From: Datisca glomerata
Lineage: Eukaryota; Streptophyta; Magnoliopsida; Cucurbitales; Datiscaceae
Assembly (NCBI GenBank): GCA_003255025.1
Contig: QANY01002785.1
Coordinates: forward strand, 1,334,043-1,398,042
Direction: 5' to 3'
Length of the DNA: 64,000 nt
Positions 23,761 to 36,153 of this stretch are shown one piece after another (the stretch's first letter is position 1; the number at the start of each line of letters is the position of its first letter). The position numbers were made by a program, and so were the translations under genes. The notes beneath the pieces were generated by a model. It did not search any database and was not told the DNA's origin. It saw only the letters and a list, made by a program, of their open reading frames with translations.

Positions 23761-26379
23761 TGTAACAACCCAAAATTTTATCCAATAATTCCTTTAATAA
23801 TTTATGCAAATAAAACTCACAAACGCTATTATGTCAAAATGATTTTTTCTTTAAAAACTAACCACGTTGAAAATTAAAACTTAAACAAAGTCTGATTTCT
23901 TATGAAAATTTTCAAAACGTCATATACGGCAGATTACTACGTCATAATTATTTGATGAAAGAAAAAAATAATAGAAGTTAAACTTTAACAAAACAAAATA
24001 AAACTTCTAAAGTTTCGAAAATGACTTTGACTTTAGTCTGGTGCCAGAGACTCTAGACTTCATCTGAAATGAAAACATCATCCTCATCTGAATTTTTTTA
24101 GAATAAAACAAAGTTAATATAAAAATATACTCAGTAAATAAAACTGTACATACATAATATCTCACAAAACACTCACACACAAGGCATGTCATTTTATTTT
24201 ACAGAGTTCCACGTGCAAACTTATCATTCATTCAGATCATTCATATATTTCCTTACAGTGAAGCTGTTCAAACTCTATTAGAGCACTCCACCACACCCAT
24301 ATTAGAATAGAATTACTCGTTGGTAAGATTTGTTAGTTTGTAAGGTACGTACAAGTGACATTTCTCACGAGTAACTTTCCACACCCTCGAAAAGGTGGAA
24401 CAAGTTGCAATAATTTCCTTCCCACAAAAATAACTAGAACATATTCACAGACCCTCTCCCGAAGCACGAGGTAACACATAGACCTTTCTCAAGGACAAGG
24501 CAACCAATAATAGAGATGGTGGGTGCGTGACCCTAACGACTCATAGTATTTTTCATTACATGATCATACGATAGCCTTTCTTGTCTTATATCTCATTTCA
24601 TTGCTAAGATTCTGAATCATACAAGTACATTATCATCTCAAATAAAGTACCACCGTACGACGAATACCTCACAAAATAATAACTAAACAAAGAAAAAAAT
24701 CAGAATTATATTCTATGATTTTTCAAACACCGAAAAATAAGCACACACTTACATATGTAAGATTTCACTTACCTGATCTCTCGGTAAAGAAATTACGAAA
24801 GTGAAACTTCTGAAAGAAATAGCACTATACTCAGTACACTACGGTATGCAAATATGGAAACTAACACTAAGCGCTGACTCGGGTAAAAATTGACACCACT
24901 TAAACTAGGGTTTCTTAAACATTTCTAAATTTCATACTGGCTATCCTAAAAAATACTAGAGCTTCACATAATTAATTTCACAGTTTTCTAAGGTGGATTG
25001 GGTTGTCAAAACATGAAAACTAGTACGTCATAGTAAACTAGTACGTCATAGAAAACTATTACTTTTCAAGCATAGCAGTATCATTCAAAAATATATCGTG
25101 AAGGAAACCTTGTCAAAATATTCTAAAAATTTACAGAATTACTAAAGATACTCTTAAAATAATACGAAAATGTTTAGGTCAAACTGAGTTTAGATATCAA
25201 AAAACTGTTTTCCCCTGTATGAAACAGAAACTTCCAAAAATTGTAAAAATTGCAGACATCAAATTTTAACCTAAATTTTCTACAATATGTGTTTCAAACT
25301 CCTTTGTTTGTCTTCTAAGAAATTAATTTTTTTTCACTGTGTACAGAAATTCTGAAAATTCCCAATTTTTATGAAAAAGTCAAATTTTCATTGTAAGCAT
25401 TTTTTTTCTTATTCGATAACGATTCATGGAAGATAAATAATCATAATATGGTTTTTAATCTAAGTATTATTAGAACTATACATAAGAAACGTGTCAAACA
25501 AAACTAGATAATTTATATTGAAAAAAGAGAACAACGTGAGTTTACCAAAAATGTGATCCGAATAAACACGTCCTATGTATTGTGCCACAACCATAACTGT
25601 TGAGAGCTTAACCCTACTTAGTTATTAGGGTTCTTAGATGGTGAGCAAGAGAGGTGGTTGTCGTGCAAACGAAGGGGTTTATGTACAAAAGTGAGGGAAA
25701 GAGAGAGAGATGTCTTACGAATGAGGGGAGAGAGACAGGTTGGTAGCCAACATACAAGTGAAGAGGAGGGAGATGAGTGCTGCATAACACAAGAGAGGGG
25801 AGAGGGGATTGCCACCCAAAGGAGAAAGAAGATATTTGAGTGATAGAGAGGCAAAGAGAACAAGAACCCTATATATTATACTAGGTTAACAAAATGGAAA
25901 CTTACTAAATCCCTAATCCTAAATGTATAGGAAAGGAAAAATTCATTTCCTAAAGTGGGGAAGGGGGTTCGGCAAAGAAAAGGGGGAGAAGATTGAACCA
26001 CGTCTCCATAAGCTAATAAAGTAAGAAACCCTAAAAGATAGGCATAAAAAATAATTCCCAAAAAAAATACTATAACCCTAATAATATAAAACTACACATA
26101 ATAACACGCACATGACATAAAAATTTGCACATGTATCATGTATAATGAAGTTAGGCGTGGGAGGGAAATAGAAGGTGACAAAATTATATTTATGTTTCCT
26201 AAAAAAATATTTTCTTAAATTCATAATGGGAGCCCTCAAATATAAAAAAAATATTATATGCTGCGTGATTAAAATATAATGTCATGTCAATATAAAATAT
26301 AAAGGTCAAAGTTATAACCTAAGACATGAAAATAAAAAAATTCCCTCATACCTATCGACCACAAAGTAGGGGTGTTACA
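23761..26379 (-). repeat. Gypsy LTR, 3' copy by element orientation
   Basis: It begins TGTAACAACCC and ends GGGTGTTACA, perfect inverted LTR ends. It aligns along its length with 30747-33317. The end at 26379 is followed by TCCTCCCCCCCTTATATG, which on the minus strand is a polypurine tract ending at the LTR, fixing orientation. A frame-bearing GAGAGAGAG-rich stretch (25618-25863) occurs in both LTRs and is not coding. Confidence 0.9.
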
Positions 26380-26395
26380 TCCTCCCCCCCTTATA
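26380..26395 (-). other. Polypurine tract of the Gypsy element
   Basis: On the minus strand this reads ATAAGGGGGGGAGGA just before the LTR start TGTAACACCCC, as expected for the plus-strand primer. Confidence 0.8.
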
Positions 26396-26659
26396 TGAAT
26401 TTTCATCCTCAAAAATTTGTTGTCGTTAGGTCTTAGAAGCGCTTTAGGTATAGTGCTTGAATCCCTTTCTCTCGTTCCTAAGTGGCTTCTTCAATCTGGT
26501 GGTTCATCCAACATACTTTGACTAAGAGAATCTATTTAGTGTGTAACACTTGCGTATTCTGATTTTGGATCTGAATCAAAATTTCTTTGTAGCTGGAATG
26601 GCTCATAACTCAGGATGTGTGATGGGTCAAGAATGTACTTCCGTAACATTGAAACATCA

Positions 26660-29250
26660 AAGACATCATGTACTCCTGCCAAAGTTGGAGTACAGGGTTA
26701 TGCGATGAGCAACAACTCCAACACGTTTCAAGATCTCAAAAGGTCCTATGAAATGAGGACTACGCTTTCCCTTCTTTCTAAATCTCATAACTCCTTTTAT
26801 TGGCGAATTCTTGATAAATATCATGTCTCCAACTGCAAATTCCAATCTTTTCCTATATACCACCGCATAACTCTTCTGACGACTTTGTGCAATTTGGATC
26901 ATTTTCTGATTTTTTCCAATATCTTCATTAGCTTGTAGGACCACTTCTGGACTTAGAAACTTCCTATCGATAAATTCTTCTCAATAAATTGGAGATCGAC
27001 ACTCTCTTCCATATAATGTTTCGAAAGGCGCCATCCTAATTATTGCTTGATAACTATTGTTGTACGAAAACTCAACCAGTGGCAACTTGTCACTCCAGTT
27101 CCTTTTAAAGTCCAATACACAAGCCCAAAGCATATCCTTGAGAGTTTGGATGGTCCATTCTGTCGATCCATCTGTCTGAGGGTGAAAACTTATGCTAAAG
27201 TTTAGTTGGTACCCAAGGCTTCTTGAAGACTTTGCCAAAATCTGGAAGTAAACTTTGGATCACTGTTTGATACTATAAATGTTGGTACTCCGTGGAGTCT
27301 AACAATCCTATTAGCATATAACTTTGCCCAATCCTCCACTGAGAATGAGGCTCATCTCGGTAGAAAATGAGCAGACTTAGTCAAACAATCAATTATAACA
27401 CAAATGTCATCAAATCCTCTCGTAATCTTTGGTACTACAAAGTCCATCGATATATGCTCTCATTTTCATTCTGGAATTTCTAAAGGTTGTAAGAGGCTGG
27501 AAGGGCGTCAGCGTTCGGCCTTCACTTGTTGACAAGTCAGACATTGCTCTACAAATTTTGCCATGTCTCTCTTCATGTGGTTCCACCAAAAGTGCTTACG
27601 TAAGTCTCTATACATCTTTGTACTACCCGAGTGAGTTGAGTAGGAAGTGGAGTGGACTTCTACAAGGATCTCCATTTTTAGCTCCTAATTCTAAGGTATG
27701 ACAACTCTTTGTCGAATTCGAGTACTCCATCTCGAGACAACGAGAAGCCTTTCCTTTTCCCGCTCCCAATCTCTGATGTAATCTTCCTTAGGAATGAATC
27801 CCCATTCGATGCATCACATATTCTATCTTGAAGTGTGGATCGCACCGTCAATTGCGAAATCATAGCACAAGCACTCTAGACCAAGATTTCCCAACTCTAA
27901 ACTTTCTAAGTGATCCTGAATGAGTCTCTGAGTGGAAATGGGGCTGCTAGAGAACTTGATTTCCTATTAAGTGCATATACTACCATGTCTGATTTTCCAG
28001 GATGGTAGTTAATCACACAATCATAGTCCTTAATTAGTTCCAACCATCTACGCTGCCTCATATTAAACTCTTTTTACGTGAAAATATACTTTAGACTCTT
28101 CTGATCGGTGGAGATCTCGACCCTCGGTCCTTAGAGATAATGACGCCAAATCTTCAAAACAAAACTACCACTGCGAGTTCCAAATCGTAGGTTGGGTAGT
28201 TTGTTCATAACTTTTCAATTGTCGGGAGGCTATAACTTTCTCATGTTGCATCAATACATAACCCAAGCCCACTCAGGAAAAGTCATTATAGATAACGAAT
28301 CCATCACTCTCAGAGGGCACAGTAAGGATTGGGGCCAATACCAACCTTTGTTTAAGGTTTTGAAAACTTTTTTTCGCACTCTTCTGACCATAGGTACTGA
28401 GCATTATTTCTCGTTAACTTAGTCAACGGTGCAGAAATCTTAGAGAATCCCTCCACAAATCTACGGTAATAGCCTGCCAGTCCCAAGAAGTTCCTAATCT
28501 CCCTAACATTTGATGGACGGTTCTAGTTCATCACTACTTCTACCTTCGCTGGATCCACTGATATACTGTCTTCATAAAATACATGTCCCTAAAAGGAAAT
28601 CTTAGATAACCAAAACTCGCACTTACTAAACTTGGCATACAACCTTTGGTCCTGCATGATATGTAGTGTGGTTTTGAGATGTTCTTCATGTTCTCCTTTG
28701 GACTTAGAGTAGATTAGGATGTCATCTATGAAAAAAATGGCAAACTGATCCAAGAAATCTCTAAAAACTTGATTCATCAAATCCATAAATTTAGTAAGGG
28801 CATTGGTCAACCCAAAAAGCATGACCAAAAACTCATCATGCCCATACCGAGTATGAAGGGCAGTCTTCACTATGTCCTCCTTCTTTATTCTTAGTTAGTG
28901 ATACCTAGATCACAAGTCTATTTTTGAGAAAACACAAGCTCCCTGAATTTGATCAAACAAATCTTCCATTTTAGGTAAAATGGTACTTATTTTTAATGAT
29001 AACCTTGTTCAACTCCCTATAGTCGATACAAACACTAGGGCGATAATGACCTTGTACAATAGTTCTTGAAGCTGCTCCTTTAACTCCATCTCTGCAGCTG
29101 CCATATTGTATTGGACCGTCCCGGGAATCAACTCGATCTTGAAATCCACTTCTCTAACAGGTGGTACACCTGGCAACATCTCATGAAAATCTTTCGAGAA
29201 GTCTTTAACCACTTTTACATTGTTCAGTTTTAACTCCAACAAAAATTGTT
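26660..29250 (-). pseudogene. Gypsy pol: RT, RNase H, integrase, C-terminal tail
   Basis: From the 5' side: a pre-RT region with PGVPPVREVDFKIELIPGT (29.1 kb); RT with [20 protein letters not shown] and the active site [11 protein letters not shown] (28589-28870); a broken RNase H region (about 27950-28400); integrase zinc site and core (27.2-27.7 kb, for example MDFV, then [10 protein letters not shown]); FHPQTDGSTEWTIQTLKDML and LVEFSYNNSYQ (26981-27238); then QSRQKSYA, GDMIFIKNSPIKGVMRF and FIGPFEILKRVG (26666-26944). The KGVMRFGKKGKLSPR-type tail and order are those of Del/Tekay chromoviruses. Many stops make it inactive. Confidence 0.9.
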
Positions 29251-29355
29251 AATCAATCGCTTGGCTCATAGAGATGAGATGATCTGAGGTAGCACGTGCA
29301 AACACGATCCTTTAAATTTGAAGCTTGACTTGCCTAGAGGGTCAAACATTACCTC

Positions 29356-29640
29356 TCATTCATGAAAAATGATATTGGCGTAGTTATAACCTAGCCAATC
29401 CATACCAAAAATAACATCAAAGTCATGCATATTCAAAAGAGTAAGAGTAGCCTTTAACATTCTATCCGTAATTTCTACAGAACAAGACTTGATGGCCTTG
29501 TCTATACATAAGATACCACCTGAATGGGTGGACACACAAAGCTCAACCTTAAGAGCTACTACCTCCACATTGAATTTCCTATAGAACTTAGCATAAATAA
29601 AGGAATGCGTAGAGCCAGAATCAAACAACACAAATGCAGC
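29356..29640 (-). pseudogene. Gypsy aspartic protease
   Basis: MLFDSGSTHSFI is the catalytic Asp-Ser-Gly loop, and DFDVIFGMDWL the second conserved block of retroviral-type protease. The frame is open over 91 codons but closed on both sides by stops. Confidence 0.85.
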
Positions 29641-29689
29641 AACTCCATGGATGAGAAGGTACCTGACACCACATTCGACGCGTCTTCTA

Positions 29690-30700
29690 AATCAGCCTTA
29701 GACATGGAGTAAACCTTCCCTTATGCTTTGGGTCCGTTCCCAGTCCTTTGACTGTAATGCTTATCTCTCACCTTAAGGCAATCCTTCAAAAAATGCTCAA
29801 TCTTTCCACAACGTAACCAAGTGCCAGTCACTTCGAAACATTTCCTCGCATGATGCTTTCCACATGGTACCACAAGTTTGAACCTCCATCTTGGTCTAAA
29901 ACTTCATGGATGGGTCATTCTTCTAACTAGAACTCCTCTGAAACTTCTTCTTATGGGGTTTGAGTTATGGTGATCACAAGGGTTTGATGATCCACTATTG
30001 TTTCGAAAGTCTTTACCGAAGTGGTCAACACACTTGTCGGTAAAAGGTATCTATTAACCAAAGCTAACTGAATCACTTAATCTAAGGCAAACAATATAAA
30101 GAATCCTTATTCCTTACTATCCTTAAAAATCATATAACTTAGTGGAAATCTTCATCTGGGTCTTCTTATGGATCCTCTTCTGGATCTTCATATGGTTCAG
30201 AGACTCTAGGGATAAATGTTTGCATTAGGGCCGTAACCAGGTGCAAAGTCCCTAAAGGTAGAAACCCATGCTCGTGGTCATCCAGGAGCTACAGGTAAGG
30301 ATTGGGTAACCACCTCATCCTTAGACCCAACTGACTCATCCTGAAAGTCAATATGTCTCGCTCGAGAACGCCGAATCCCGACCTCATAGGGAAAAACTTA
30401 GCTATTGGAGGATATTGCCTCCTTACACTCAGTGCTGAAGCACGATTACGTGCTCCCCTCTTGATGATTTGTGGATTCCAAACTATGATCGAACGTCAAG
30501 GATTTGGGTCCAGTAAATCCTTCTTGTAAATCTCGTAGGGAGTGGGGAGAAATTAGACCCCGCGTCAGAAATTTCTTAGTCACTAACAGTCGATCCAGAT
30601 TTGTTTGAAAAATTCATAGCTGAGACAATCATACAATTCGTTCAGTATCACATACCAATAATTCATCATTATTTCCTAGACATAGACACATAACAAACCT
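29690..30700 (-). pseudogene. Gypsy gag region, heavily decayed
   Basis: Position upstream of protease, with a zinc-knuckle-like CGKIEHFLKDC on the minus strand near 29790-29820, marks this as gag. The remainder has no long open frame, and the part near 30140-30700 is not recognisable by domain. Confidence 0.55.
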
Positions 30701-30728
30701 AAATTCTGGCACAGAATCTTAAAATCGT

Positions 30729-30746
30729 ATTGGCTTTGATACTGAC
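30729..30746 (-). other. Primer-binding site of the Gypsy element
   Basis: On the minus strand, GGTTGTTACA (LTR end) is followed by GTCAGTATCAAAGCCAAT, which resembles the TGGTATCAGAGC site for initiator tRNA-Met, with changes. Confidence 0.6.
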
Positions 30747-33317
30747 TGTAACAACCGAAAAATTTATCCAATAATTCCTTTATAATTTATGCACGTCAAA
30801 CTTGCAGAAGCTAGGTCTAACTTTTTTCTTTAAAAACTAATCACATTGAAAATTAAATCTTAAACAAAGTCTGATTTATTACGAAAATTTAAAAACGTCA
30901 TATATGGCTAATTACTACGTCATAATTGTCTAACAAAAGAAAATAAATAAAGGTAGTTAAACTTTAACAAAACAAAATAAAACTTCTAATATTTTCAAAA
31001 TGACTTTGACTTTGGTCCAGTGCCAGAGACTCTAGGCTTCATCTGAAACAAAAGCATCCTCCAAATCCAAATTTTTAAAAAATAAAATGGAGTGAATTTA
31101 AAAATATACTCAGTAAGTAAAACCATAGATACATAACATCTTAAAAGGGACTCACATACAAGGCCTGTCATTTATTTTTATAGAGTTTTACAAGCTAACT
31201 TATCATTTGTTTAGATCATTCATATATTTCCTTACAGAGACGGTGGTCAACTTTCGTTAGAGCTCGCCACCACACCATATCAGAACAGAATTACCCATTG
31301 GTAAGATTTGTTAGTTTGTAATATACATACAAGTGACATTTCTCACGAGTACCATTCCGCACCCTCAAAATGGTGGAACCAGTTGCAATAATTTACTTCC
31401 CGCAAAACTAACCAGAACATATTTATAGACCCTCTCCGGAAGGACGAGGTAACACATAGACCTTTCTCGAAGGACAAGGCAACCAATAACAGAGTTGGTG
31501 TGTACTTGAATCTAACGGCACACAATATTTTATGTTACGTGATCATACAAGTACATTATCATCCGGAATAAAGTACCACAACATAATGAATACATCACAA
31601 AACAATAACCAGACAAGGAAATAAATCAGAATTATATTCAACGATTTTTGAGACACAGAAAAACAAGCACACGGTTACATATGTAAGATTTTACTTATTT
31701 GATCTCCCGGTAAAGAAATTACAAAAGTGAAACTTTTGAAACAAATTGTACTATACTACTTAGTACAATATGGTATGCAAAAATGGAAACTAACAATAAT
31801 TGTTAGCCCAGGTAAAAACCGACACCACTTAAATTAGGATTCCCTAAAAATTTCTAAATTTCTTACTGGCTGTCCTCAAATATACTAGAGCTTCACATAG
31901 TTAATTTTGCGATATTCTGAGGTAACTGAGTGGTCAAAACGTGAATACGTCACAGAAAACAATTTTTTTTTCAAGTACAACAATATCATTCCAAAATATG
32001 TTTCGATAAGAAAACCTTGTCGAAAAATTCTAAAAATTTAAAGAATTACTAAAGACACTCATAAAATAATACCTCAAATTTTTTAGATGAAACCGAGTTT
32101 ATCTCAATATAGTAACAACCCTAAATTTGGATATTGGAAAACTGTTTTCTCCTGTATGAAACATAAACTTCCAAAAACTGTTAAAAATTGCAGAGATCGA
32201 ATTTTAATCTAATCTTTCTATAGTACGTGTTTCAATATGTCAATAATCTACCCTAAAATCTTTTGTTTGTGTTCCAAAACATTAATTCGTTTTCACTGTG
32301 TACAGAAATTCCAAAACTTCCCAGTTTTTATGACAAAGTTGAATTTTCATTGTAAACGTATTTTTCTTAATCGAAAACGATTCATGAAACATAAATAATC
32401 ATAATATGAGTTTTAAATCTAAGTCTTATTCCGAACTATACATAAGAAACGTGTCAAACAAAATCATATAATTTATGTTCACAAAAAGAGAACAATTTAA
32501 GTTTACTGAAAATGAGATCTGAATAAACACGTCCTACGTCTTGTGCCACAACCATCACTGTCGAGGGCTTAACCCTCCTTAGCTATTAGGGTTCTTAGAT
32601 GGTGAGCAAGAGAAGGAGTTGTCGCGTCGAGGTTTTGCACGAGAGTGAGGGAGAGAGATATGTCGTACGAATGAGGGGAAAGAGACAAGTTGGTAGCCAA
32701 CACATAAGTGAGGAGGAGAGAGATGAGTGCCGCACAACACAAGAGAGGGGAGAGGGGAGGGGGAAGAGGCGCCCAAAGGAGAGGGAGGAGAGGTGAGCGA
32801 TAGAGAAGTAAAGAGAATAAGAAACCTATATATTATACTAGGTTAGGAAAGAAAAATTCATTTCCTAAAGGGAGGAAGGGGGGTTCGGCCAGGGAGGGGG
32901 GGGGGTATTAAACCCTACTCTCAACGTCCCCGTAGGCTAAAAAAATTTAGAAAAAAACCCTAAAATCAAACTCCCTAAAAAAATCGGCATGAAAAATAAT
33001 TCCAAAAAATACTGTAACCCTAATAATATAAAACTACACATAATAACATGCACATGACATAAAAATCTGCACATGCACCATACATAATGAATTTAGGCGT
33101 GGGAGGGAAATATAAGGTGACAAAATTACATTTATGTTTACTTAAACATATGTTTTAAATTTCACAAAGGGACCCCTCAAATATAAAAAAATATTATATC
33201 TCTTGTGATTAAAATATAATGTTACATCAATATAAATATATAAGAGATAAAGTTATAACCCAAGACATGAAAATAAAAAAAAATGCTCTCATCCCAATCG
33301 GCCACAAAGTAGAGGTA
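30747..33317 (-). repeat. Gypsy LTR, 5' copy by element orientation
   Basis: It starts TGTAACAACCG and aligns with 23761-26379 throughout (for example the landmarks TGCCAGAGACTCTAG, AGTACCA(T/C)..CCGCACCC and TTAGATGGTGAGCAAGAGA). Its outer end reads AAAGTAGAGGTA where the other LTR has AAAGTAGGGGTGTTACA, so the last few bases are lost or altered. Two direct CTAAAA and GGGGGG runs near 32900 distinguish it. Confidence 0.9.
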
Positions 33318-33322
33318 GTTTG

Positions 33323-33716
33323 ATTGGCACCATAAACTAATAGTGTTTGTAAAAGTTTACTCTTCATCATGAATAAGATTTGAGAGAAATCTTTAATGGG
33401 GGATCCTTGGAGCGTGGACATAGGGATAGGTTTTTCCGAACCACATAAAAATATTGTGTGTCAAATGTCTCTCTTCCCTACTCTTTTATTTTCGTGCTAT
33501 TTTACTTTCTGTACTTAAATTCTCACACGTTTAATTTTTGTACTTTAATATTCCTCATCGTCATTATTTTATTTATTTATTTATGCATTATTATAATTGC
33601 TTGATTATTTATTTATAATAATTAATATTTATTTCAAGCAATTTGTGTTTCAAGTTTTTAAAATCTTCATTTTGACTTTTTTTTCCTTAATAAAGGGGTG
33701 CCATATCGATCCTTCA
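33323..33716 (+). repeat. 5' LTR of the Sirevirus-like element, right part
   Basis: It continues the split LTR from ATTGGCACCATAA to ATCCTTCA and aligns with 35762-36153, sharing GGGGGATCCTTG, GGATAGGTTTT and TCTTTTATTTTCGTGCTATTT. Directly after it, ATTGATATCATATCTTCGTGCTC is a decayed Met-tRNA primer site. Confidence 0.85.
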
Positions 33717-33799
33717 ATTGATATCATATCTTCGTGCTCAAATATTTAAAACTTAATTGCCTTGAACTACAGTATCATCTTTTAATTTTTAACAAAGGC

Positions 33800-34620
33800 A
33801 ATTGATTTCATTACCTCCATCGTTTGATGGAATAGATTACAACTTTTGAAAAATTAGAATGAGGATTTTTATTCAATCTATTGATTATAATTTGTGGGAA
33901 ATTATCAAAAATGGTCCTTACGTGCCTAAGTCATGAGATTTGGCCAAGAACGACAAAATTAAGTTGTCTTTAAATGCTCAAGCTATAAATGTCTTATATT
34001 GTGCCTTAGGTATAAATGAATATAATCATATTTCTATGTGTGAATTTGCAAAAGACATTTGGCATGTATTAGAAATCACACATGAAGGAACAAATGAGGT
34101 TAAAGACTCTAAGAATGATGTTCTCATGCATGAATATGAGATATGAAGATGCATGAATTTGAAAGCATTGAAGACATGTTTACAAGTTTCAATAGCATTC
34201 TAAATTCTTTTAACACTCTTGATAAGACCTTTACTAATAGTGATTTGGTGAGTAAAGTTCTTAAGTTGTTCTCAACGTCATGGGAGAACAAAGTAATTTC
34301 TTTTCAAGAAGCGAAAGATCCTTAGACGCTTTCACTTGAAGAACTCATGGGGCCATTGATCACTCATGAAATGGGGAACATGAAAGAGGATGTGGATTAC
34401 ATAGAATGAGGAAATCTATTATTTAAAGACACATCCATTGACAGCGAAAGTGAAGATGAAGACAGATATCAAATGCACTTCACAAAGAAGCTTCAAAAGT
34501 TAATCACTAAGAGAGGATGCACTTCAAAGAAAAAACCCAAGGAAAAGAGAAGTCCGATTGCAAATAAAAATGAAAAGGTACATATGTGCAGAATGGCGCA
34601 TATAGACAAGGTTAGTAAGT
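33800..34620 (+). pseudogene. Copia gag of the Sirevirus-like element
   Basis: In broken frames one reads a SFDGIDYNF start, RMRIFIQSIDYNLWEII, LAKNDKIKLSLNAQAINVL, YCALGINEYNHIS, AKDIWHVLEITHEGTNEVKD and a second block FESIEDMFTSFNSILNSF. This is the UBN2-type Copia gag. A KKKPKEKRSP basic stretch follows near 34520. Stops interrupt it at least four times, and no zinc knuckle or pol follows. Confidence 0.8.
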
Positions 34621-34699
34621 CCAACCTTAATGTGAATTTATTTATTTATTTGTATGCATTTTGAAAAATAAAATATTTTTATTTTAAAAAATACATATA

Positions 34700-34991
34700 T
34701 TGAGGGGAAGATTTTTCAAAAATTGACATTTTTAATTCATTTTGATGATTTCAAAGGAGGATACTTAATTGCGAAAGGAGGAGAATTTTTTGTTCATATT
34801 AAAAATTATGAAAGAGGGAGTAGTTTTAAACAAATGACATGTTTAATTCTTTTTATGATTTCAATGGGGGAGAAATATAATTAATTACAAAATGTACAAA
34901 ATTTTAAAAATATTATTGCACATGCGTATGAGAAGTTTATTGCTAATATGTTTTTGCAATCAATTGTTTGTCATCATAAAAAATGGGAGGT
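34700..34991 (+). other. Repeated polypurine tracts before the 3' LTR
   Basis: At least five purine tracts occur: GAGGGGAAGA, AAAGGAGGA, GAAAGGAGGAGAA, AAAGAGGGAG, GGGGGAGAAA, then AAAAATGGGAGG directly before the LTR. Arrays of polypurine tracts ahead of the 3' LTR are a known feature of Sireviruses. Confidence 0.6.
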
Positions 34992-36153
34992 TGTTGACCT
35001 TAGTCAAGGTGATAATTTTGAAGATGACAAATAAAACTTGGGCTAATATTTTAATTAAGAGTCTAGATTCAAAATAAAGTGAAAATAAGGTTGAAAACAC
35101 TTAATCTTAAGTGTTTATACAAAAAGAATAAAGGGCAATCGAAACCGTAAATGAAGAAATACGCGCGGTATATTATGAAGGGCACGACACATATCAAACA
35201 AACTCCAAATAGCCTAGATCAAAGTTGGTTGAACTCATATTGTTTCAAGGAATTCAAAATCAGATCGAACCTCTCATGAACCAGACCATAGAAGCTCAAA
35301 CTGGATAGAATTGTGTGAAATATCAAGGTACCCTTCACCCTCAGTTCGATGTCCAAACTGGCTCATATCAGTTGGAAACTGAACATACTGGTTCCCTAAG
35401 CGATGAGACGGGTATTGAAATTAAGGCAATTACTTGCCTATGTGACCAATTTGTCAAAAAGGAAACACTTCCTTAATTGAGGACCGATCTGTCCGGTTCT
35501 CCAACCGTTCTGACCAGTTTCAATAGGTTTTTCAACCCTATAAATACCCCATGCCTCATTCAACTCTACCACACCTCTCCACATCTCTCAACTCATCTCC
35601 GACGAAGTTCTGTAGTGTTTTATATTTTGAGAGAGAAATTGAGAAATATTCTAGAGAAAGGCAAGAAATTATTGTGAGAAAAAATAGAGAGATACTCTTT
35701 GAGAGAGTGAATGATTCTGTAAGAGATTCAAAGATCTCGAACAAGCTGCATTGTCAAAGTTTGATTGGCACCATAAGCCAATAGGGTTTTTAAATGTTTG
35801 GTCTTCATGTTAAGAAGATCGTTTGAGAAAAATCTTCAAGGGGGGATCCTTGTAGTGTGAACGTAGGGATAGGTTTTCCAAACCACGTAAAAATACTATG
35901 TCAAATCTCTCTCTTCCCTAGTCTTTTATTTTCGTGCTATTTACTTTCCTTACTTAAATTCTCGCACGTTTAATTCCCACCATTTAATATTTCACATCGT
36001 CGTTATTTTATTTATTTAATTATGTATTTATTATAATTGTTTGATGGTTTATTTATAACAATTAATATTTATTTCAAACAATTTTATTATAAGTTTTTAA
36101 AATCTTATTTTTTGACTTTTCACTTAATAAAGGGTTGTTATATCAATCCTTCA
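34992..36153 (+). repeat. 3' LTR of the Sirevirus-like element
   Basis: It is the uninterrupted copy, TGTTGACC to ATCCTTCA, 1162 bp. A TATA-type CCTATAAATACCCC lies near 35537-35550. The match with the split LTR lets both ends of the nested Gypsy be fixed. Confidence 0.85.

Larger units (their letters stand above)
23276..33317 (-). mobile_element. Tekay/Del-like Gypsy element nested in a Copia LTR
   Basis: This 10,042 bp unit is flanked by GTTTG at 23271-23275 and 33318-33322, a 5 bp target duplication; removing it and one GTTTG rejoins the host LTR exactly (CAAGGTTTGATTGGCACC, as in the intact copy at 35750). Two LTRs of about 2.6 kb bound a 4.4 kb internal region read on the minus strand. 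Order: primer site near 30740, gag, protease (29.4-29.6 kb), RT and RNase H (27.9-29.2 kb), integrase (27.0-27.7 kb) and a C-terminal tail (26.66-26.94 kb). All frames have stops. Outer LTR sequences differ at many sites, so the insertion is old. Confidence 0.9.
22439..36153 (+). mobile_element. Sirevirus-like Copia element, gag only, with nested Gypsy
   Basis: Two related LTRs bound this unit: 22439-23275 plus 33323-33716 (split) and 34992-36153. The internal part is only about 1.3 kb and carries a decayed gag but no protease, integrase, RT or RNase H, so the element is non-autonomous or internally deleted. The primer-binding site and repeated polypurine tracts support the orientation and a Sirevirus affinity. 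The Gypsy element at 23276-33317 sits inside the 5' LTR. The bases flanking the whole unit (AGTAT and GATAT) are not a good target duplication. Confidence 0.8.

Noticed and set aside
25618..25863. Open frames on both strands in a GAGAGAG-rich stretch
   Set aside because: The same stretch occurs in both Gypsy LTRs (again at 32579-32796), so it is LTR sequence with low complexity.
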